Positions 1 through 4,561 of a stretch of DNA of 5,938 bases are shown here, piece after piece. Both the position numbers and the translations under genes were made by a program. The DNA is from an uncultured Planctomycetaceae bacterium (lineage in GTDB: Bacteria > Planctomycetota > Planctomycetia > Pirellulales > Pirellulaceae). Location: assembly GCA_937967755.1 (NCBI GenBank), contig CALBTA010000427.1, positions 1 to 5,938 on the forward strand. Direction: 5' to 3'. The notes under the pieces are model-generated. The model made no database searches and had not been told where the DNA came from. It was given only the letters and a program-made list of their open reading frames with translations. Within the stretch, counting starts at the first letter, position 1. Every line of letters starts with the position of its first letter.

Positions 1-2
1 TC

Positions 3-56
3 AAGACGCTGGACGAACTGCGAACCGCCTGCCACCAGAACAAAGTGCAAGAGTTC
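3..56 (+). pseudogene. polX: Fragment of the PolX N-terminal part (helix-hairpin-helix region), out of frame with the rest
   Basis: Read in frame 3 from the left edge, this stretch gives [18 protein letters not shown]. From memory of the family, this resembles the segment of bacterial PolX just before the second helix-hairpin-helix motif (TLDxLxxAC....V.EL, then GFGxKTE). The match stops at about position 55. The expected GFG.KTE motif does not follow, and this frame reaches a stop (TGA) at 159-161. The downstream PolX sequence resumes in frame 2 with [16 protein letters not shown], which belongs roughly 110 residues further along a normal PolX. I infer an out-of-frame internal deletion, or an assembly error, at this junction. 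The 5' end of the gene lies outside the window. Confidence 0.6.
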
Positions 57-64
57 TGCGCGTC

Positions 65-1063
65 GTGCCGGCCAAGTCGTTTGGCGCCGCGTTGCAATAC
101 TTCACGGGTTCGAAACAGCACAACGTCGTGCTGCGCGGCATGGCCAAGCAGAAAGGCTTGAAGATCAACGAGTATGGGGTCTACGAGGTGGAGGGTGACG
201 AGGAAACCTATATCGCCGGCAAAAACGAAAAAGAGGTCTATGCCACGCTCGAGTTGCCGGTCTTCCCGCCGGAAACCCGTGAGGCCCGTGGTGAGTTTGA
301 GTGGGCCAAGGAAGGTGTACTGCCGGATTTGATCACTCTGGCAGACATCCGCGGCGATCTGCACATGCACACGACCGAGACCGACGGCAAGGCGACACTC
401 GAAGAGATGGTCGCGGCCGCCAAGGACCTCGGCCTGAAGTACATCGCCATCACCGATCACTCGAAGCGCGTCAGCATGGCGAATGGGCTGAATGAAAAGC
501 GGCTGCTCGCGCAGTGGAAACAAATCGACGAGAAGAACAATGAGTTGGGCAAGTCGTTTACCGTCCTCAAAGGCATCGAATGCGACATTCTCGAAAAGGG
601 CGGTATGGATCTTTCTGACGAAGTTCTTTCGCAGGCCGATTGGGTCATCGCCAGCGTCCACTATGGGCAGCAGCAACCGCGCGAGCAAATCACCGAGCGC
701 ATCGTCGGGGCGTTGGAAAATCCGCACGTCGACATCATCGCCCACCCGACCGGCCGGCTGATCAACAAACGCGAAGCGTACGAAGTTGACATGGACACGG
801 TATTTGCCGCCGCGAAGGAACACGGCAAGCTGCTGGAACTAAACGCCAACCCGATGCGGCTCGACCTGCACGACGTACACTGCGCGGCCGCCAAGGCCCA
901 CGGGATTCCCATCGTCATCAGCACCGACGCCCACAGCACCAAAATGCTGCAGTGCATGCGCTATGGCATCCTCCAAGCCCGCCGCGCCGGGCTAACAGAA
1001 GATGACGTGGCGAACACGCGGACGTGGGCTCAGATGAAGAAGCTGGTGGGCTCGAATAGCTAG
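65..1063 (+). CDS. polX: DNA polymerase X family protein (PolX), C-terminal part with intact PHP domain
   Basis: Bacterial PolX is a cytoplasmic repair enzyme: an N-terminal polymerase that fills gaps in base excision repair, joined to a C-terminal PHP domain with 3'-5' exonuclease and AP-endonuclease/phosphodiesterase activity. Residues 1-60 match the end of the polymerase domain ([26 protein letters not shown]). Residues about 95-325 form the PHP domain. Candidate metal ligands are all present: H100-M-H102, D107, H132 (in TDHS), E172 (GIECD), H199 (SVHYG), H227 (IAHPTGR) and D288-A-H290. Usual PolX is about 570 residues, so most of the polymerase domain is absent. Position 65 is a GTG codon that encodes an internal valine of the normal VRVVPA motif, so it is a convenience start and probably not the native one. 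The frame stays open to the left edge, but its codons before about position 55 do not look like PolX. The catalytic Asp usually found in DLRVVP is replaced at the junction (VLRVVP). The stop overlaps that of the convergent gene. Family and PHP assignment are firm; whether the gene is functional is not. Confidence 0.88.
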   Translation: MPAKSFGAALQYFTGSKQHNVVLRGMAKQKGLKINEYGVYEVEGDEETYIAGKNEKEVYATLELPVFPPETREARGEFEWAKEGVLPDLITLADIRGDLHMHTTETDGKATLEEMVAAAKDLGLKYIAITDHSKRVSMANGLNEKRLLAQWKQIDEKNNELGKSFTVLKGIECDILEKGGMDLSDEVLSQADWVIASVHYGQQQPREQITERIVGALENPHVDIIAHPTGRLINKREAYEVDMDTVFAAAKEHGKLLELNANPMRLDLHDVHCAAAKAHGIPIVISTDAHSTKMLQCMRYGILQARRAGLTEDDVANTRTWAQMKKLVGSNS

Positions 1064-1944
1064 TCGAACGCCTCGCGTAGCTGTTCCAAAAACTTCGGGC
1101 ATTCCTCGCGCGGATCCCCCTTCTCCTCATACTCCAGCACGATATAGCCCCGGTAGCCGGCGTCGCGCATGATTTTGGCGAGGCGTTCGAAGTCGGAAGG
1201 GTGCTGCTGCTTGTCCGCGCCGCGGATCACGACCTTCACCTGCACGTTCAACGCGAAGGGTGCGATTTTTGCCAGGTCGCCGTAGACATCTTCGGTGTGG
1301 AAGTTGCCGGTGTCGACGTTCACACCGAACCAAGGGCTTTGCACATCGCGAACGATCTTCAACATCCCCTCAGGCGTAGCGGTTAGCCCGCCGTGATTTT
1401 CCAGTGCCAGGTGTACGCCGTGCTCGCCGGCGTACTGACAGCACTGTTCGATGCCCTCGACCGCCAGGCGATGTGCTTCCTTGATCGTGGAGCCACCCTT
1501 GGCGTTGCCAGAGAAGATCCGAATCACCGGTGCGCCGAGAATCTCGGCGTTGTCGATCCATTGTTTCACCATCGCAATCTGCTTGTCGCGGGCCGCGCCC
1601 GGCGGATGACAAAAATCATTCCCGACCGCCGTGCCGGAAACATCCAGCCCGGCAAGGAAGCACTCGCGCTTGAGCATCCGCAGGTACTCAGCCGGCGCGG
1701 GGTTGGGAAAATAGTAAGACGTCAGTTCCGTCCCTTCCAGGCCGAACTTGGCGCAGTCGGCGATGAAGTCGGTGAGCGTTAGCTCTTTGCTCTTGAACAA
1801 ATCTCGATAGCTGTAAGCGGCCAGGCTGAACTTGAATTTCGCCTCGCCGCTTCGCTCGATCGGTTCGATTGCGGGCGTGGAACAGTTCAATGCTGCGGCA
1901 GCAGCGACCGCGCCGGTCGCCTGCAGGAAAGTACGGCGATGCAT
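1060..1944 (-). CDS. Tat-exported sugar phosphate isomerase/epimerase-like TIM-barrel protein
   Basis: This 294-residue protein belongs to the xylose isomerase-like TIM-barrel superfamily (sugar phosphate isomerase/epimerase, AP endonuclease family 2 fold). Such proteins isomerise or epimerise sugars and cyclitols using a divalent metal; the substrate here cannot be named. Residues 1-21 are a Tat-type signal (HRRTFLQ, then an alanine-rich stretch). C21 could be lipidated, but ALNC is a poor lipobox because of N at -1. Barrel motifs follow: GLEGTEL (69-74), [10 protein letters not shown] (141-150), ALENHGG (180-186), VNVDTGNFH (208-216) and [10 protein letters not shown] (269-278). Likely metal or catalytic residues are E182, H184, D211, H216 and E271. 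The strand usually carrying HxKD reads VQVKV (234-238). I chose the ATG at 1942-1944 because the Tat signal begins there and GGGAG lies 9 bases upstream. An upstream start at 2142 would add 66 residues unlike any export signal. The gene diverges from the WD40 gene and converges on polX. Confidence 0.85.
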   Translation of the reverse strand: MHRRTFLQATGAVAAAAALNCSTPAIEPIERSGEAKFKFSLAAYSYRDLFKSKELTLTDFIADCAKFGLEGTELTSYYFPNPAPAEYLRMLKRECFLAGLDVSGTAVGNDFCHPPGAARDKQIAMVKQWIDNAEILGAPVIRIFSGNAKGGSTIKEAHRLAVEGIEQCCQYAGEHGVHLALENHGGLTATPEGMLKIVRDVQSPWFGVNVDTGNFHTEDVYGDLAKIAPFALNVQVKVVIRGADKQQHPSDFERLAKIMRDAGYRGYIVLEYEEKGDPREECPKFLEQLREAFD

Positions 1945-1953
1945 ATTGGGGAA

Positions 1954-1958
1954 CTCCC
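1954..1958 (-). promoter_or_regulatory. Shine-Dalgarno site of the isomerase-like gene
   Basis: On the minus strand this reads GGGAG, with 9 bases between it and the ATG at 1942-1944. It supports the 294-residue start, where the Tat signal begins, over the longer open frame that reaches 2142. Confidence 0.6.
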
Positions 1959-1993
1959 GTGATGTCTTTGGCTCTAGGCCGCGTGAAAAAAGT

Positions 1994-2022
1994 ATTGTCG
2001 TTGCCCGAAGATCGCCAGGCAA
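1994..2022 (-). promoter_or_regulatory. Possible sigma-70-type promoter for the isomerase-like gene
   Basis: On the minus strand, TTGCCT (2022-2017) and GACAAT (1999-1994) are separated by 17 bases. Each matches the -35 or -10 consensus at four of six positions. Transcription would start near 1987, giving a leader of about 43 bases that includes the GGGAG site. Weak hexamers of this kind also arise by chance, and sigma-factor consensus in planctomycetes is less certain than in E. coli, so this is only a candidate. Confidence 0.25.
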
Positions 2023-2024
2023 CG
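1999..2024. repeat. Inverted repeat, 7-bp arms, in the divergent intergenic region
   Basis: CGTTGCC (1999-2005) and GGCAACG (2018-2024) are perfect inverted copies separated by 12 bases. The repeat covers the -35 and spacer of the candidate minus-strand promoter, a place where a repressor could bind. On the minus strand it is followed, after 7 bases, by six T residues (1991-1986). That recalls an attenuator, but the gap between stem and T-run is too long for a normal intrinsic terminator. Function unproven. Confidence 0.4.
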
Positions 2025-2060
2025 GATAGGCAGCGGCATTCTTGCTGGAAAGTCGCCGAG

Positions 2061-2079
2061 GCGGCAATAAAATTACCGC
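2061..2079. repeat. Interrupted palindrome in the divergent intergenic region
   Basis: The 19-base sequence pairs GCGG (2061-2064) with CCGC (2076-2079) and AAT (2066-2068) with ATT (2072-2074), with one mismatched pair between them and a central AAA. Its size and symmetry resemble a binding site for a dimeric regulator midway between two divergent genes. The AT-rich centre contains TAAAAT (2068-2073), one base from the -10 consensus on the plus strand, but no good -35 is spaced correctly from it. Confidence 0.35.
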
Positions 2080-2121
2080 TGTCCGCGAATTAGAAGAAGT
2101 AGCGATTGCCAGGATCGCGAC

Positions 2122-2140
2122 GCAACCGGCGCTTGGTTGC
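2122..2140. repeat. Inverted repeat, 6-bp arms, upstream of the WD40 gene
   Basis: GCAACC (2122-2127) and GGTTGC (2135-2140) are perfect inverted copies with a 7-base loop. The left arm could instead pair as CGCAAC (2121-2126) with GTTGCG (2144-2149), so two mutually exclusive hairpins are possible. The right arm overlaps the -35 of the candidate plus-strand promoter. In GC-rich DNA, repeats this short can occur by chance. Confidence 0.3.
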
Positions 2141-2166
2141 ACCGTTGCGGCCTGGTGTGCGACAAT
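2137..2166 (+). promoter_or_regulatory. Possible sigma-70-type promoter for the WD40 gene
   Basis: TTGCAC (2137-2142) and GACAAT (2161-2166) are separated by 18 bases. The -35 matches consensus at three of six positions and the -10 at four of six. Transcription would start near 2173, leaving a leader of about 34 bases before the ATG at 2207. The same GACAAT hexamer is used by the candidate promoter on the other strand. The match is weak. Confidence 0.22.
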
Positions 2167-2206
2167 CGCGTAGTTCTCGTCTACTCATTTCGCCACGAGT
2201 GATTGC

Positions 2207-4549
2207 ATGAATGTTCATCGGCTCGTCCTAGCGATGGGGCTGCTTGCGATTTCCCACAACTTCCTGGCTGCCCAAGAGCAAGTCGCGGAACCGCTGCATT
2301 TGGAACCGATCGCGGTGCTGGGCGACCAGCGGCTGCGGCATGCTGGTTCGATCACTCACATCGCACCGTTGGCCGATGGGAGGCGATCTCTGACCACGGC
2401 CCGGGATGGCTCGGTGCGCCTCTGGGATCTAACGACTGGGAAAGAAACCCGGCGTTTCCACCAAGACCGCGGGGAAGACGTGTGGAACGTGATGTTGCTT
2501 CCCGGTGAGCAGGAATTTCTCTCCTGCGGCGAAGACAAGCAGGTGACGCGTTGGAACATCGCCACAGGGGAAGCGGTTGCCAGTTACAAGTTGCCTTCGA
2601 CCGGGATGCGGCTGGCGATGGTTCCAGGCGGAAAGCAGTTTATCGCTTGCGACAGCGGCCAGCGTCCATCGCTGTGGGACCTTGCGACTGAGAAGCGCGT
2701 GCGGGCGTTCCAAGGCCACGGCGACGCGGTTTATTCGGCATTCGTTACTCCCGATGCGAAGCTGCTGGTGACTTGCGGCGAAGATGGCTCAATTCGGGCC
2801 TGGCACATGGAGACTGGCAAGGCGGCTTGGACCATCGCCAAGGTTGAAGAGGAAGCGGAGGCTGGCGCGGACCCATTCGAAGGCGGCGACATCGACCCGT
2901 TCGGGGCGGCCGACGACCTGGACGATTTGTTCGGGGAAGAGGAAATAATAGTGATTGAGGAGATCGAGGAAGAACTTGTGATCGACGACCTCTTCGGCGA
3001 ACCGGAACTCCCCGTGCCAGCAGACGACGCGCCCAATGACGAAGGCGCCGAGAAGAAACCGCGCGGCCCGGGCCATACGGCCGACGTGTTCACCATCTGC
3101 CCGTTGCCCGGCGGCGAGCGGTTCGCCAGTTGCAGCAGCGACCATCACGTCGCGCTGTGGAATACGGCTGACGGCAGCCCGGTTTGGAAAGTCGAATTGC
3201 CTGAAAGCCTGACGGTGATATCCGCGAGCCCAGATGGGGCACAATTGGCAGTGACTTGCGGCGATTCGCATATCTACGTGTTGCGGACCTCGGACGGAAA
3301 ACGGCTGCAAAAAATCAAACTGCCGGGCGGACGCCATTGGCCCGTCTGCTTTAGCCCGGATGGAAAGCAACTTCTCAGCGGTGGAGACCACACGATTTAC
3401 CGTTGGGATACAAGCACCGGCAAGCGGCTGTTCCCACCAGCGGACAGTAAATTCGCGATCGGCGCGATCGAAGAAATCGCCGTTTCGCCCGATGGTACGC
3501 GGGTCTACGCAATCGACGAGTCCGACGCCGTTCATATTTGGGATGCGCGTAAAGGCCTGCGCGTCGGTGGCTGGAAAGGCCCCAGGGAAATTGAATTCTT
3601 TGAACTTTCTCCGGATGGAACGCAAGCGATTTTGCGCGCCGAAGATCAAATCGCTGTCGTGGATGCCGCCACTGGCAAGCGCGAAGTCGAAGTAAACCTG
3701 AACAATAGCATTCGCCACTTGGCGGTTGCGAACGGCGGAAAAATCGTGCTGGGTTCGGGGTGGGATCGCGAATTGAAGGCTTGGAACACAGTCGACGGCG
3801 GGCTGCGGTACGCGATCAAACCCGAGGATGAAGGCAATGACTTTGACCGGTTCGTCGTCTCGCACGATGGCCAACAGGTGTTCATCATCGGCGAGCAATT
3901 TGTCGAAGTGCGCAAGGTCGCCGACGGTAAACTGGTCGCCAAGTTCGCCAACAATTTGGGAGATGATGTGGGGGCCGCGACGATTCTCATTGAAGATCGG
4001 GCTTTACTATTGTTCAGCGACGATCGTGACAACCGCCAGCTCGCGATGTTCGTTCCTCCGGCACTTCCCCACGCCCAGCCGATTTCCATCGAAGCAATTC
4101 GTAAGTTGTCATCGCAATTAGGCGATGAAGATTTTTCCACGCGCGAGCGGGCAATGCATGAGTTGATCCGCAGCGGCGATCGAGTGCTGCCCGTTTTGAA
4201 CAAGGTTGCGCTCGACGATTCCGAAGTGCGCTGGCGGGTGGCCAAGATTCGAGACGGCGTACGGGACGGAACGATTCCGCTCAAAGCATTGCCGAAGGCC
4301 GAAATGCCGCGCGAGGCCCGTACGGTACTCGCTCACCCCCGCCTGCCTTGCTGGGCCGCGATCACCGGTTACGATTGCCGGGCGAGCGTATCACTGGGGC
4401 GGTTCGCTGAAGGCCGCACGGAATTCGGCGAGGCGGTAGCGGACGGGCATAGCCCCGCCGCGCTGGCGTTCGCCCCGGACGGAAAAACGCTGTACACCGG
4501 CAACCGCGATGGGACAGTCAGCGTGTACGCCGTGAAGCCGCGTGACTGA
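2207..4549 (+). CDS. Secreted WD40-repeat beta-propeller protein with acidic insert and HEAT-like segment
   Basis: This 780-residue protein starts with a Sec-type signal peptide (MNVHRLVLAMGLLAISHNFLAA, cleavage probably near residue 22-23, no lipobox), so it should act outside the cytoplasm. WD40 blades follow with clear end motifs: RLWDL (71-75), TRWNI (114-118), SLWDL (155-159), RAWHM (197-201), ALWNT (316-320), YRWDT (398-402), HIWDA (443-447) and KAWNT (524-528), with weaker blades between and after. Roughly 12-14 blades are visible, enough for two propellers. Residues 214-282 are an acidic insert with 29 Asp/Glu and no Lys/Arg, containing DDLFGE twice. Residues about 625-690 (LSSQLGDEDFSTRERAMHEL, then LPVLNKV and DSEVRWRV) form a HEAT-like segment often seen in planctomycete proteins. 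One more blade (SPAALAFAPDGKTLYTGNRDGTVSVYAV) ends the protein. WD40 propellers usually hold protein complexes together; no enzymatic motif or specific role is visible. The ATG has a weak GAG Shine-Dalgarno 7 bases upstream, and the signal peptide supports this start. It diverges from the isomerase-like gene and converges on the PQQ-like gene. Confidence 0.88.
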   Translation: MNVHRLVLAMGLLAISHNFLAAQEQVAEPLHLEPIAVLGDQRLRHAGSITHIAPLADGRRSLTTARDGSVRLWDLTTGKETRRFHQDRGEDVWNVMLLPGEQEFLSCGEDKQVTRWNIATGEAVASYKLPSTGMRLAMVPGGKQFIACDSGQRPSLWDLATEKRVRAFQGHGDAVYSAFVTPDAKLLVTCGEDGSIRAWHMETGKAAWTIAKVEEEAEAGADPFEGGDIDPFGAADDLDDLFGEEEIIVIEEIEEELVIDDLFGEPELPVPADDAPNDEGAEKKPRGPGHTADVFTICPLPGGERFASCSSDHHVALWNTADGSPVWKVELPESLTVISASPDGAQLAVTCGDSHIYVLRTSDGKRLQKIKLPGGRHWPVCFSPDGKQLLSGGDHTIYRWDTSTGKRLFPPADSKFAIGAIEEIAVSPDGTRVYAIDESDAVHIWDARKGLRVGGWKGPREIEFFELSPDGTQAILRAEDQIAVVDAATGKREVEVNLNNSIRHLAVANGGKIVLGSGWDRELKAWNTVDGGLRYAIKPEDEGNDFDRFVVSHDGQQVFIIGEQFVEVRKVADGKLVAKFANNLGDDVGAATILIEDRALLLFSDDRDNRQLAMFVPPALPHAQPISIEAIRKLSSQLGDEDFSTRERAMHELIRSGDRVLPVLNKVALDDSEVRWRVAKIRDGVRDGTIPLKALPKAEMPREARTVLAHPRLPCWAAITGYDCRASVSLGRFAEGRTEFGEAVADGHSPAALAFAPDGKTLYTGNRDGTVSVYAVKPRD

Positions 4550-4561
4550 CTGCGTGTCAGT
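4545..4561. terminator. Small hairpin across the convergent stop codons, possible bidirectional terminator
   Basis: ACTGAC (4545-4550) pairs with GTCAGT (4556-4561) around a 5-base loop. The stem contains both stop codons: TGA at 4547-4549 for the WD40 gene and TGA, read on the minus strand, at 4559-4557 for the PQQ-like gene. No T-run follows on either strand, so it is a poor intrinsic terminator. It is the only structure available between genes only 7 bases apart. Confidence 0.3.

Noticed and set aside
1052..1067. Near-palindrome around the overlapping polX and isomerase stop codons as a terminator
   Set aside because: As RNA it would give only a 4-bp stem (TCGA with TCGA) around an 8-base loop, with no T-run, which is too weak to call.
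1590..1620. Possible haem-binding motif around DFCHPPG in the isomerase-like protein
   Set aside because: A c-type haem site needs CxxCH. Only one Cys precedes the His here, so the motif is absent.
1393..1782. Plus-strand open frame of 129 codons over the isomerase-like gene
   Set aside because: It is antisense to a gene with conserved TIM-barrel motifs, and its own translation resembles no known family.
1945..2142. N-terminal extension of the isomerase-like protein to a start at 2142
   Set aside because: The extra 66 residues do not look like a domain or a signal, and they would bury the Tat motif. A good GGGAG site serves the ATG at 1942-1944.
2203..2508. Overlapping plus-strand open frame of 101 codons at the start of the WD40 gene
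   Set aside because: It is out of frame with the WD40 protein, rich in Arg/Pro/Gly as shadow frames usually are, and has no recognisable motif.
2789..3898. Long minus-strand open frame of 369 codons inside the WD40 gene
   Set aside because: It lies fully antisense to a gene with clear WD40 repeats and a signal peptide. Its translation shows no recognisable domain, and long antisense frames are expected in GC-rich coding DNA.
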